Counted from the stretch's first letter, positions 1-7,105 are shown. The stretch is 26,802 nt of DNA from a virus (IMGVR_UViG_3300005833_000054:1-26802); one strand, 5' to 3'. Numbers and translations: made by a program. The notes: generated by a model not told the origin, from the letters alone.

Positions 1-422
1 GCACCATGTGCTTCGTAGGGGCGCCCGCGATACTTCGTGATGCCTGACTTCCCAAGGACTGACAGAAGCGCCTCGTTACCTAAAGCTAGGATGAACTTCG
101 GTTTAACTACAGCGAGCTCATGCTCGAGGAAGTACCGGCATGCCTTCACATCAGCATTACTTGAGTTCTGCTCAAAGTTAAGGCACTTCAGTGCCGAAGA
201 GAAATAAACTTCAGTGACGTCTAGACCAACATCAATTAACTCTTGCTCAAGCTGATCCTGCATCTTTCGACCGTTAGGCATACGACCCACGACCATGATA
301 GTCGCAGGTTCAGGGCCCTCACCGAGACGACAAATTGCCCCCTCAGCATGCCGACTCAGCTTGCAACGGGTACAATCGACTTCGCGAATATCCATCAGAT
401 TGATCATATCACGACTTGTCAT
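1..422 (-). CDS. Fe-S uracil-DNA glycosylase-like protein (3' end cut by window)
   Basis: The reading frame is open from an ATG at 422 to the left edge, giving 140 residues of a longer protein. The N-terminus has CxxC (Cys17, Cys20; CTRCKLS). Later come a KC and an AC cysteine (SALKCL, VKACRYF) in the spacing of the four-cysteine Fe-S cluster of family 4/5 uracil-DNA glycosylases. The stretch HELAVVKPKFILALGNEALL is the typical helix-strand of that superfamily. The first active-site motif, normally GEAPG, reads GRMPN here, so ordinary uracil excision is doubtful. The start overlaps the dCMP deaminase stop by 14 bases and has no clear ribosome site; ATG at 407 is an alternative. Family membership is fairly sure; activity is not. 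Confidence 0.75.
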   Translation of the reverse strand, partial: MTSRDMINLMDIREVDCTRCKLSRHAEGAICRLGEGPEPATIMVVGRMPNGRKMQDQLEQELIDVGLDVTEVYFSSALKCLNFEQNSSNADVKACRYFLEHELAVVKPKFILALGNEALLSVLGKSGITKYRGRPYEAHG

Positions 423-852
423 AGTACCGAAGAACTCGTACCCCAGCAAGAGAAAGGAGATCGATTCCGTCTATCTTTCGGTAGGGCTCGTCATACCAGA
501 CAGTGTAGATTCCTGAGTTGATGATGATTTGGGCGCAGCTGGAACAGGGCTGGTGGGTAGCATACATCGTAGCACCCTGAATAGCAATGCCCTTCCTAGC
601 TGCGAAAGCAATGGCATTAGCCTCAGCGTGAACAGCTCTAGTGCAAGCATCTGCCGGGTCAATCGAATCCGGATTACTATGTTCACAGTGATGAAGTCTG
701 GAGGGCACTCCGTTATAGCCCGTTGACAGAATGCGACCATCGTTGGCGATCACTGCTCCTGTGTGGAGCCGATTACATGTACTACGTTGTGACCATAACC
801 TAGCTGAGTCCATGAGCACCGAGTCGAGCGAGGGCCTGTGATTTTCTTTCAC
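409..852 (-). CDS. dCMP deaminase
   Basis: A 147-residue zinc-dependent cytidine/deoxycytidylate deaminase. The catalytic HAE is at residues 75-77 (Glu77 the proton shuttle) and the zinc-binding PCSSC at 102-106. The N-terminal TGAVIANDGRILSTGYNG is the usual substrate-pocket strand. Phage members convert dCMP to dUMP, feeding thymidylate-type synthesis. It overlaps the upstream HTH gene by ATGA (4 bases), so it is probably translationally coupled. Here it sits with a dUTPase, a dNMP kinase and two thymidylate-synthase-superfamily proteins, so its dUMP may feed a modified-pyrimidine route. Family call is near certain; dCMP rather than CMP specificity is inferred from phage context. Confidence 0.93.
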   Translation of the reverse strand: MKENHRPSLDSVLMDSARLWSQRSTCNRLHTGAVIANDGRILSTGYNGVPSRLHHCEHSNPDSIDPADACTRAVHAEANAIAFAARKGIAIQGATMYATHQPCSSCAQIIINSGIYTVWYDEPYRKIDGIDLLSLAGVRVLRYYDKS

Positions 853-1052
853 TTAATCCACCCCTGATCCCAGCATCGTCGAACAGCAGATGAAGCGTTG
901 TCTACCTTCAGTTTCCTATATATCCGTTCTTTGCGCTGACTTATACTACTATAGCTTAATCCTAACTTGTCAGCAATTTCTCTTGTGGTGTGGCCATCGG
1001 CTATTAGTTGCATGATCTCCTTCTGTCCTTCTGTCAGCTCAGGTGTCGCCAC
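849..1052 (-). CDS. Small LuxR/GerE-type helix-turn-helix protein
   Basis: A 67-residue protein that is essentially only a LuxR C-terminal DNA-binding domain: LTEGQKEIMQLIADGHTTRE, then IADKLGLSYSSISQRKERIY with the recognition helix, then RKLKVDNASSAV. There is no receiver or sensor domain. The start is GTG at 1052, six bases after a GGAGG; the gene overlaps the end of the upstream TS-like gene by 14 bases and the next gene by 4. It is likely a DNA-binding regulator encoded inside the nucleotide operon, perhaps acting on this operon or on host promoters; the target is unknown. Confidence 0.82.
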   Translation of the reverse strand: MATPELTEGQKEIMQLIADGHTTREIADKLGLSYSSISQRKERIYRKLKVDNASSAVRRCWDQGWIK

Positions 1053-1881
1053 CTAATACCTCCACACCAGGCTCGCTTCTAGATTGGAGTACCGCATCAT
1101 CTCCCACGAAGGTGTGGAAGTTCATGATATGCATGTACAACCGACCGACAAGTACCCGGTAGTCAAGTGCCTCGCAGAGCCACTGGGTCAGACGCATGGT
1201 CATGTAAACGTCGTCGCGGAAATGACGCATGTAGTCGCAAGATCGGATGATGTAGGTACAGTCAAGGCCATCTGCCGTACGAAGGAAGTGATATCCCAGC
1301 GTGCATGGAACCCGCTCACCCCTGACCGATGCGGTCAGATCCTCGGGAAACCAAATCGGCAAGTATCCCTGGCGAGTCCATGTGTTTCTGTTGAAGATTT
1401 CAACCAGGGTGTCGAGGTCCCCGTACTCGAATCGGATCCCCACGTGAGGTACGAAGATCTGGCGACCCTCAGCACTCTTACCGCCTACATTTGCCTGACG
1501 GGACCACATGCGCTCGGGGTACGTGTGGGAAAACTCGTGAGCCTCGTTGACGTGACCGTCATGCCCCGCCTTCTTATAGGGCCACCAGTCGGAACTGGGC
1601 GGTGGGTTGAGCGGCTTACCTCCAACTCGCTCTTGGAAGTGATCCTCAGCCCAGACCCGGTTCGGCTCTACCATGTCCGCGGCGGCCTGCGGATCGGAAG
1701 GTATCGGCATCTCGAGAACAACATGGTTGAGGTCCCGCGTCGCCATATGAGCCGGTACCGAACTCTGTGACTGCCACTCACCCCTCGACAAGGCCGGGCG
1801 TTCAAGAAACATCCTCTCCAATTCTTGACACATGACCTGAAAACCACGAGGATCCGCAGTTGCCATCGTGAGCATCTTCAT
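1039..1881 (-). CDS. Thymidylate-synthase-superfamily dNMP (hydroxy)methyltransferase-like
   Basis: A 280-residue protein whose C-terminal third matches the thymidylate synthase core: catalytic cysteine in RVPCTLGYHF (Cys193), the phosphate-binding RSCD (213-216), and the strand LYMHIMNFHTF with His251/His256. Twelve positions into the RSCD motif, thymidylate synthase has Asn (E. coli Asn177), which reads uracil; here it is Asp224 (FRDD). In phage dCMP hydroxymethylase an Asp at this position goes with cytosine recognition. The N-terminal 140 residues do not resemble ordinary ThyA. I read it as a dCMP or dUMP (hydroxy)methylase-like enzyme using a folate one-carbon donor. The start overlaps the upstream stop by ATGA, after GAGG. 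Superfamily is likely; substrate is inference. Confidence 0.72.
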   Translation of the reverse strand: MKMLTMATADPRGFQVMCQELERMFLERPALSRGEWQSQSSVPAHMATRDLNHVVLEMPIPSDPQAAADMVEPNRVWAEDHFQERVGGKPLNPPPSSDWWPYKKAGHDGHVNEAHEFSHTYPERMWSRQANVGGKSAEGRQIFVPHVGIRFEYGDLDTLVEIFNRNTWTRQGYLPIWFPEDLTASVRGERVPCTLGYHFLRTADGLDCTYIIRSCDYMRHFRDDVYMTMRLTQWLCEALDYRVLVGRLYMHIMNFHTFVGDDAVLQSRSEPGVEVLGGDT

Positions 1882-2207
1882 TCGTCATCCTCGGCCTGTC
1901 GATGGAACATCGGCCTGCCTATCATATCAGTTCCGCAAATGAACTCATTACACTCGGTACATGGCTTGGCGAGTCCTTGTTCTTCACCATCTTGATCTTC
2001 GAGGTATCGATCAACATCAAGGTACTGGTCAAAGTCAAGAATAACCACCCCAACGTTGGTCCCGAAAACGTTCTCCCAGAATTCAATGTCTGTCATGCGA
2101 GCACGCGCATTGCGTACGAGACAATGTGAGGCGCTCCCTACGCTTCCCTGGGAGGGTGGGATAACTCGCTCGCCTGATTCATCGAGTGCGCTTGCCTCAT
2201 TCATCAT
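1878..2207 (-). CDS. Hypothetical protein with CxxC...C motif between two TS-like genes
   Basis: A protein of about 109 residues with no family I recognise. It has an acidic middle (FDQYLDVDRYLEDQDGEEQ) and a short cysteine cluster, KPCTECNEFICG, that could bind a metal, then an acidic C-terminus. The start is chosen at ATG 2207, six bases after GGAGG; ATG at 2204 and 2213 are possible. It overlaps the upstream TS-like gene by 11 bases and the downstream one by 4, so it is very likely translated with both. Its position between two thymidylate-synthase-superfamily genes makes it a candidate partner or small regulator of them, but nothing in the sequence proves this. Confidence 0.7.
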   Translation of the reverse strand: MMNEASALDESGERVIPPSQGSVGSASHCLVRNARARMTDIEFWENVFGTNVGVVILDFDQYLDVDRYLEDQDGEEQGLAKPCTECNEFICGTDMIGRPMFHRQAEDDE

Positions 2208-3267
2208 CGTCATCCTCCATATCATCAGCGCCGTCTACATAATCGCCACCATACCGCTTGCCAAAAGGCATGTTGATCGCGGACAGGTCGAGCGTGTGGG
2301 CTGGGCAAGAAGGCAGTGGCTGGTAGGCCTTGAAGAATTCCTTCTGCTCGCCGGCCTTAGGCCCAGTCTTGTAGTAGCTCCAGCCCTCGAAAGCCTGAGC
2401 CTTATCGTAGCCGAGCACTTCGGTGTGCCATCGCCTGCGGATGCGTCGGTAAGTATTGTAACTCATATCGCCGTAAGTTTCTTCGCGAGCATCCGAAAGC
2501 ATGATCTTACGTAGCCACTTGCGAGACATGTTGAGCCCCGGCGCTTCGACCAGAGCCAGTTGCTCCATCTCGGTCAACTTAGACACTGGCTTGATCATGA
2601 GCCGACGCATGTTCTGACGGATTTCCTCGTCAGCATTGTTTAGCGCCCAAGCCAGCGACTTGAAGTTATGCCACTGAATGCTCTCAATCATCCACACGAA
2701 CTGCATGTCCTTGGCGTCGATCCCGATCTCCGCCGCGAGGTACTTACCCAGCATCCAAGCAACAGTCAAGTCAAGAGCCCCAATGTAACCCAGGTAGGAT
2801 GTACGTGAGTGTAGAGTGATCGTCGGTTTCGGCAGAGCTTTGTAGCTCAGTGAGAGCATGCATGACCCCCACCGACGGCTCTCTTTGTTGGTGTGGCCAG
2901 TCGCAGCTCCGCCTCGAGCCTTAACTACCTTCGTACGAAGAACTGCCGTACCTCGACCGCGCTTGCCGATGCGTGTGGAAGCCTGATCGATCCAGGCCTG
3001 CACCAACTCGGGGTCGAGGTACTGACGAGCCATCATCGACCAGCGGCTCTTCGTGAGCCACATCGTCTTGAGGTCGAACTCCCAGTCGAGTGACTCAGCC
3101 CAACCGATGACGTTATGCTTCTGGACGTCGACCGAGGTGATCAAGTCAAGGTCACCAGCTTCAGCCATGAGGAGGCTCAAAGTCATGCTGTCGTGCAGGC
3201 CGGTGAGCGTTTTGGCTTCGAAGAGATGGGGCATGCCGGTGGCAGTACCCCTTCCGCCGAGACTCAC
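2197..3267 (-). CDS. Second, divergent thymidylate-synthase-superfamily protein
   Basis: A 356-residue protein. The central block has a cysteine in RRWGSCMLSLSY (Cys136) where thymidylate synthase has its nucleophile, then TLHSRTSYLGYIGALDLTVA, which aligns with the RSCD...N region: Arg155 for the phosphate-binding Arg and Asp166 in place of the uracil-reading Asn. A further segment, FVWMIESIQWHNFKSLAWAL, supplies a His at 200. N- and C-terminal extensions are unlike ThyA; the C-terminus ends in a run of acidic residues (DDMEDDDDE). It is probably a folate-dependent pyrimidine-modifying enzyme, distinct from the TS-like protein encoded at 1039-1881. Start GTG 3267 overlaps the dUTPase stop; ATG 3234 is an alternative. 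Superfamily membership is moderately supported, substrate unknown. Confidence 0.65.
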   Translation of the reverse strand: MSLGGRGTATGMPHLFEAKTLTGLHDSMTLSLLMAEAGDLDLITSVDVQKHNVIGWAESLDWEFDLKTMWLTKSRWSMMARQYLDPELVQAWIDQASTRIGKRGRGTAVLRTKVVKARGGAATGHTNKESRRWGSCMLSLSYKALPKPTITLHSRTSYLGYIGALDLTVAWMLGKYLAAEIGIDAKDMQFVWMIESIQWHNFKSLAWALNNADEEIRQNMRRLMIKPVSKLTEMEQLALVEAPGLNMSRKWLRKIMLSDAREETYGDMSYNTYRRIRRRWHTEVLGYDKAQAFEGWSYYKTGPKAGEQKEFFKAYQPLPSCPAHTLDLSAINMPFGKRYGGDYVDGADDMEDDDDE

Positions 3268-3845
3268 TCGGTCACCGGCTCAATGCGAGGCATAGGCTTA
3301 TTGCCCAGTTCTAAAGAACACTGACCGCACATCCAATTCTCAATGTCAGTGCCATCCTTGGAGGGGAGTTGAACTGGCGATAAACCGACTGCTCGCTTGA
3401 CGTCGCCAACGTCGCGAGTGCAGTAGACGCACTTACCAGAGACCCCGTCATAGGTGCCCGAGAAGGCTCGTCGACGGTTCTCCTCCTGCTTTTCGAGGAA
3501 CTTCTCGAAGAACATCTTCGGCGTCATGCCGAGACCGATCGCCAGTGCTAGCACGAAGTGCATTAGATCAATGATCTCGCCACGAGCATTCTCAACGTTG
3601 ATGTGACGGCTAGTAGCCCATGGCTTCCATCCAATCTCACCTAGCATCTCATGAATCTCGTCAAGACCTGCCAAGGCCATATCTCGAAGGTAGCTGATCC
3701 TCGGAATGGTGTCCAGAGTTGCAGGATCTTGGCCATAGTGAAACACTTGCATCTCGAACTGCTTACCAAAGATTATGGTGAGCATGTCTGTAAGAGGATG
3801 ATCCTCATACACTGGCTGCTCTTCTTCGTAGGTGGGCTCAGTCAC
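3264..3845 (-). CDS. All-alpha (MazG-like) dUTPase with C-terminal zinc ribbon
   Basis: A 193-residue protein. Residues 50-125 are helical with the all-alpha NTP pyrophosphatase pattern: DEIHEM (Glu63, Glu66), then ARGEIIDLMHF (Glu90, Asp93) and an F-x-K-x-E-x-NRRR tail, the magnesium-binding acidic residues of dimeric dUTPase/dUTPase_2. It would hydrolyse dUTP (or a dNTP analogue) to the monophosphate and pyrophosphate. The C-terminal quarter adds two CxxC pairs (139/142 and 173/176), a zinc ribbon not needed for catalysis. Start GTG 3845 overlaps the kinase stop and follows AGGAG. With dCMP deaminase it would raise dUMP and keep uracil out of DNA. MazG-type specificity for another nucleotide cannot be excluded. 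Confidence 0.78.
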   Translation of the reverse strand: MTEPTYEEEQPVYEDHPLTDMLTIIFGKQFEMQVFHYGQDPATLDTIPRISYLRDMALAGLDEIHEMLGEIGWKPWATSRHINVENARGEIIDLMHFVLALAIGLGMTPKMFFEKFLEKQEENRRRAFSGTYDGVSGKCVYCTRDVGDVKRAVGLSPVQLPSKDGTDIENWMCGQCSLELGNKPMPRIEPVTE

Positions 3846-4390
3846 TTCTGTATCTCCTGTCGATCTCTCATGTGCATCTTGACTTTAACTAGGTCGAAAA
3901 CTAGGCCATCATCGGGGTCGGTGTAATCATAAACGTAGATCATGCGGTCCAGCGTCATCATCTGTGCAGTTAGAGAAACATACCCCCGATAGATGCGATC
4001 GATATAAGGATAGACTGCCTTGTTGTCAGGGTCATCCATAAGGTTTTTATGAACTACCTTAAATGGGGGCAAACATATGATCACTAAAGGCTGAGCAGCC
4101 CAAAACTTCTGTACTACTTCAGAATACCATCTGTAATCGTATGTCTCAGGTCGTTCAGATTTCATCCTCATGATCGGTCCATAAATTGGATCAGAGATCA
4201 ATCGATGGCGGTCGAAGATAAGTTCCTGAAAACCTAGCCGCACATTACGTTCGGTCCACACCCGCAGGTCAGTCATGGCTTCAGTAGTCTTGCTTACTAC
4301 TCGAGCAGCGATTGGCCACCCTGTAAGGCTCTGAAGCTTCCCGATGAGTGTGCTCTTACCTGCCCCATCTGGTCCTTCGACGATCAACAT
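3842..4390 (-). CDS. P-loop deoxynucleoside monophosphate (thymidylate-like) kinase
   Basis: About 182 residues from ATG 4390, which follows GGAG by five bases; a longer start at 4426 has no such site. The P-loop EGPDGAGKST opens the protein (residues 5-14), and FDRHRLISDPIYG carries the DRH motif used by thymidylate kinases for the nucleoside monophosphate and Mg2+. A basic segment near the end (MHMRDR) could serve the LID role. It would phosphorylate dTMP or a modified pyrimidine monophosphate to the diphosphate. Position directly before dUTPase and two TS-like genes fits phosphorylation of their product. Family is confident, substrate unknown. Confidence 0.82.
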   Translation of the reverse strand: MLIVEGPDGAGKSTLIGKLQSLTGWPIAARVVSKTTEAMTDLRVWTERNVRLGFQELIFDRHRLISDPIYGPIMRMKSERPETYDYRWYSEVVQKFWAAQPLVIICLPPFKVVHKNLMDDPDNKAVYPYIDRIYRGYVSLTAQMMTLDRMIYVYDYTDPDDGLVFDLVKVKMHMRDRQEIQK

Positions 4391-4438
4391 GATGTCTCCT
4401 TGGTCGGTAGTTAATCCTATCAACACTACCTCGAGATG

Positions 4439-5989
4439 TCAACGATCCGAAGCCATGCCTCGTTCCCGAAGGAGAAGTTCCGGCGACTTCATGATCGCCT
4501 TAGCGACTTCCCCATCCTCCTGTAGGGTCTGGTAAAGCACCTCGTCGTAAGTACCCTCAGCGAGCAAGTACATATACCGTGTACCTTTGGGGTTAAGAGC
4601 GATGCGGTCTTCAGCCTGAGTAAAGTCGACGTAGCTGCTGATCAGGGAGTACCAGATGAACGTTCCCGCAGTACTCAGGTCAATACCTAGCGAACCTGCT
4701 TGAGGTTGCATCACGAAAGCAGCAGGACCATCGTAAGCTTGAAACTCACGGCGGGCTTTGTCGCGATCTTCGCGCTTCATACCGCCACGCAAAAGCCAAG
4801 CACGAACAGGTTTTGGCCGTGTACCTGTTCCTGTAATCTTGATACTCTGCACTGTTTCTACAATGGCATTAAGGTCAGCAATAAACCGTCCCGCGATGAC
4901 TACTTTCTCATCGGCATCGAATAGATCCTCAAGTCGATCTCTAAGCACCTTAAGCTTCTCAGTACCAATTCGTACTAGGCGACCCTTAGGATACTCAGCA
5001 CTAGGCTCAGTTTGGGCAATGCCTGAAGTAATCTGCTGAAACCTCAGGCCTTGCACCAGTGCGATGGAAGCCTCAGTGATTTCTCCAGTATGAATCCGAG
5101 CGACCATATCCTCAGCCATCTGGTCATAAGCACTAGCAGATTCCTCAAGCGGTACACGAATTAACTCCGCAGGGAGTCTTGCTGGTAAGTCAAAGCACTC
5201 AGCACGAGTAATGGAAAAAGCATCTCGGTGAATCTTCTCATGCAAGTCATCTTCGTTTCTATTTCTAAGCCACTGCGCATAACCATTACGATCTGTCATG
5301 CGACTGTATTCAGCTTTAAAGTCGCCAAAGTTCATTCCCGGAAACCGAGCGGGGTTCAAGAACTTCCATTGACTATAGATATCTGTCAGCCGCTTCTTCT
5401 TAGTTACTACCGTACCAGTCATGATTACCCGGTAAGGAACTAACTTAGCAAAAGGGTGGATTGCCGTAGACTTCCTAGCACTAGGTGACTTAATCCGATG
5501 ACTTTCATCTAGTACCATAACATGGGGTTGCCATAGTTTCAATTTCTTCTTAACATCGAATCGTCCCCCTCGACCCTTAGATCTAATCTTAGCACCCCAC
5601 TCATTCACTCTCAGAACCGCACCTGGAGTAGACATCGAATCATAGTTCAAGATCAAGAAATCCAGATAACCCTGCCCAACTCGAGGAAGTGCCATACCAG
5701 TCTTCTTACGGTGACGACGATCCCACACCGTGACTCGAACTTTCTTGTGAGGGCAATGCCGAGCGATCTCTTCTTCCCACACACCAAGCACTGATACTGG
5801 GCAGAATACTACAACCCGATCAGCTTTACCCAGCTGATGTAGAATAGATACGTAGTCGATTACTGTCTTGGTCTTACCCGTCCGTGGCTCCATCAAGAGC
5901 GCGCCGCCGAAGCCGTTCGACATCAGCTTCTTGATAGCGGCGACTTGGTGGTGAAAGGGTCGCGTCTTCCATCGATAGACGTTCGTCAA
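4439..5989 (-). CDS. SNF2-type (superfamily 2) DNA helicase/translocase
   Basis: A 516-residue SNF2-like ATPase. Motifs in order: Q-like RPFHHQ (10-15), Walker A EPRTGKTKT (34-42), Ia VVFCPVSVL, Walker B VMVLDESH (161-164), motif III IMTGTVV (190-195), motif V GSLGIDLS (432-439) and motif VI QAEDRIAL (458-465). The usual second arginine of motif VI (as in RIHRIGQ) is missing: the sequence reads DRIALNPKGT. Such phage proteins act in replication, recombination or DNA remodelling. The start is TTG at 5989, after GAGG, because the Q motif must be included; this makes it overlap the upstream zinc-protein gene by 116 bases. The next gene starts 49 bases on. Confidence 0.92.
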   Translation of the reverse strand: MTNVYRWKTRPFHHQVAAIKKLMSNGFGGALLMEPRTGKTKTVIDYVSILHQLGKADRVVVFCPVSVLGVWEEEIARHCPHKKVRVTVWDRRHRKKTGMALPRVGQGYLDFLILNYDSMSTPGAVLRVNEWGAKIRSKGRGGRFDVKKKLKLWQPHVMVLDESHRIKSPSARKSTAIHPFAKLVPYRVIMTGTVVTKKKRLTDIYSQWKFLNPARFPGMNFGDFKAEYSRMTDRNGYAQWLRNRNEDDLHEKIHRDAFSITRAECFDLPARLPAELIRVPLEESASAYDQMAEDMVARIHTGEITEASIALVQGLRFQQITSGIAQTEPSAEYPKGRLVRIGTEKLKVLRDRLEDLFDADEKVVIAGRFIADLNAIVETVQSIKITGTGTRPKPVRAWLLRGGMKREDRDKARREFQAYDGPAAFVMQPQAGSLGIDLSTAGTFIWYSLISSYVDFTQAEDRIALNPKGTRYMYLLAEGTYDEVLYQTLQEDGEVAKAIMKSPELLLRERGMASDR

Positions 5990-6296
5990 CGAATCCTCGT
6001 TTCTTGAGTGTGTCGAATAACATCCACCAGTTTACCCTTGCATCATGAGGCCACTTGACAACCCTAGAGTTATCGGGTCGGTACGCTAAGTCGAGTACAT
6101 TCAGGCAACGCTCACCTGGGTTAGCTCCACATGTTACACAAGGTTCGAAGATTGAAGCCCATACCATAACTTGTTGCCGAGCGACTCCTGGGGGAAAAAC
6201 AGTGGGATAACTGTTGAAGATGAAGTAGATCAGAGTGGAGGGCCTAAGCGGCCTACCATGGGCAGCTTGTTTGATATCTCTTAAGTCGATGGCCAT
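5874..6296 (-). CDS. Small zinc-binding protein (CxxC...C...H)
   Basis: A 140-residue protein with CVTCGANPGERC (Cys53, Cys56, Cys64) and a later His84 in KWPHDARV. This pattern is shared by many short actinobacterial and actinophage proteins annotated only as zinc-finger or hypothetical. Start ATG 6296 follows GGAG by five bases and overlaps the upstream stop by 16 bases. The last 38 codons lie over the start of the helicase gene in a different frame, so this C-terminus (Arg- and Asp-rich) is probably the less constrained part. Function unknown; metal binding is inferred from the motif. Confidence 0.72.
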   Translation of the reverse strand: MAIDLRDIKQAAHGRPLRPSTLIYFIFNSYPTVFPPGVARQQVMVWASIFEPCVTCGANPGERCLNVLDLAYRPDNSRVVKWPHDARVNWWMLFDTLKKRGFVDERLSMEDATLSPPSRRYQEADVERLRRRALDGATDG

Positions 6297-6703
6297 ATGT
6301 ACTCCAGGTTGGGGTTAATGGCTCCAAAATATAAGCCGTAATGTTCCGGAGCCTTTCTCAGCAGATTTGAGCGGTGTGACAGGTGGAAATCTGTAAAACC
6401 TAACCATGGAGGAAAATTCAGTACTTCATTAAAAGCATCTGGAACTCGATCGAGAATTTTGCCATAGCATGTATCGTTGTATCCTCTATCAGTCCACTCG
6501 CGGCACATGACGCAGCCATAAACTGCGAGTGCTGATTCATACCCTCGCCACATGAGGGCAGCAGGGTGATTGCCCCAGCCTTGACGTACTCCAGTTAAAA
6601 CGTTGAGCAGCTGCAACACTTCAACACGCTGCTTACCTAGCCGCTGACGATCAAGCACGGCTGCCGAGTCCTTAAAACTCGGGTAAGGTAAGAAGGTCTG
6701 CAT
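6281..6703 (-). CDS. Pyrimidine-dimer DNA glycosylase-like (endonuclease V-like) protein
   Basis: A 140-residue protein that starts MQTFLPYPSF and continues LDRQRLGKQRVEVLQLL, the hallmark N-terminus of a family in actinobacteria and phages that I associate with the pyrimidine-dimer glycosylase (Pyr_excise) fold. Its end, HRSNLLRKAPEHYGLYFG followed by YIWPST, is also typical. T4 endonuclease V uses its N-terminal residue as nucleophile; here residue 2 is Gln, so chemistry may differ. It would act on damaged or modified thymine. Start ATG 6703; stop overlaps the zinc-protein gene. Family call moderate, activity inferred. Confidence 0.65.
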   Translation of the reverse strand: MQTFLPYPSFKDSAAVLDRQRLGKQRVEVLQLLNVLTGVRQGWGNHPAALMWRGYESALAVYGCVMCREWTDRGYNDTCYGKILDRVPDAFNEVLNFPPWLGFTDFHLSHRSNLLRKAPEHYGLYFGAINPNLEYIWPST

Positions 6704-6715
6704 AGGTTAACCCTA

Positions 6716-7075
6716 TCATTTCTTCAGTCTGTCGGTCAACATCTCAGCAACTGACAGGCTTGTGATACGCACAGTCCAGATTCGGTCAGGGTGAGTGTTA
6801 CGAACCTTAGCTATAGGTAGTAAATTCTCAAGCTGATGCGTACCTAAGCGCGGTCTTCCACACCCAGGAATGTTGTGAAGCCACCACCCTAACTTAGTAC
6901 CTCTCACATAGTCCTTATGGGAATTGTAACCCATGCCGGAAAGCGAACACTTGCACCAGCTATGCGGGCGAGCAAAGATACCTGCCACCCGCCAACCTGT
7001 GCTTTTGTTGAGCTTCTTCGCCAACTCTGTAGCGATGTTGTCGTCTTCCACTTCTAGTACGATGTATCGTGCCAT
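6716..7075 (-). CDS. Hypothetical protein, first gene of the leftward operon
   Basis: A 119-residue protein that I do not recognise. It begins MARYIVLEVEDDNIATELAK, a strand-helix start, has a compact aromatic/Cys segment SWCKCSLSGMGY, and ends with HPDRIWTVRITSLSVAEML. It is weakly basic with no membrane segment. ATG 7075 follows GAGAGG by five bases. It is the promoter-proximal gene of the nucleotide/repair operon, 12 bases before the glycosylase-like gene, so it is probably expressed early with it. Confidence 0.72.
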   Translation of the reverse strand: MARYIVLEVEDDNIATELAKKLNKSTGWRVAGIFARPHSWCKCSLSGMGYNSHKDYVRGTKLGWWLHNIPGCGRPRLGTHQLENLLPIAKVRNTHPDRIWTVRITSLSVAEMLTDRLKK

Positions 7076-7105
7076 GATGCCTCTCTCGGTCGATGCATTA
7101 CCTAT

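Noticed and set aside
1084-1770. 228-codon plus-strand open frame
   Set aside because: Antisense to the TS-like gene, with no promoter or ribosome site and no recognisable motif.
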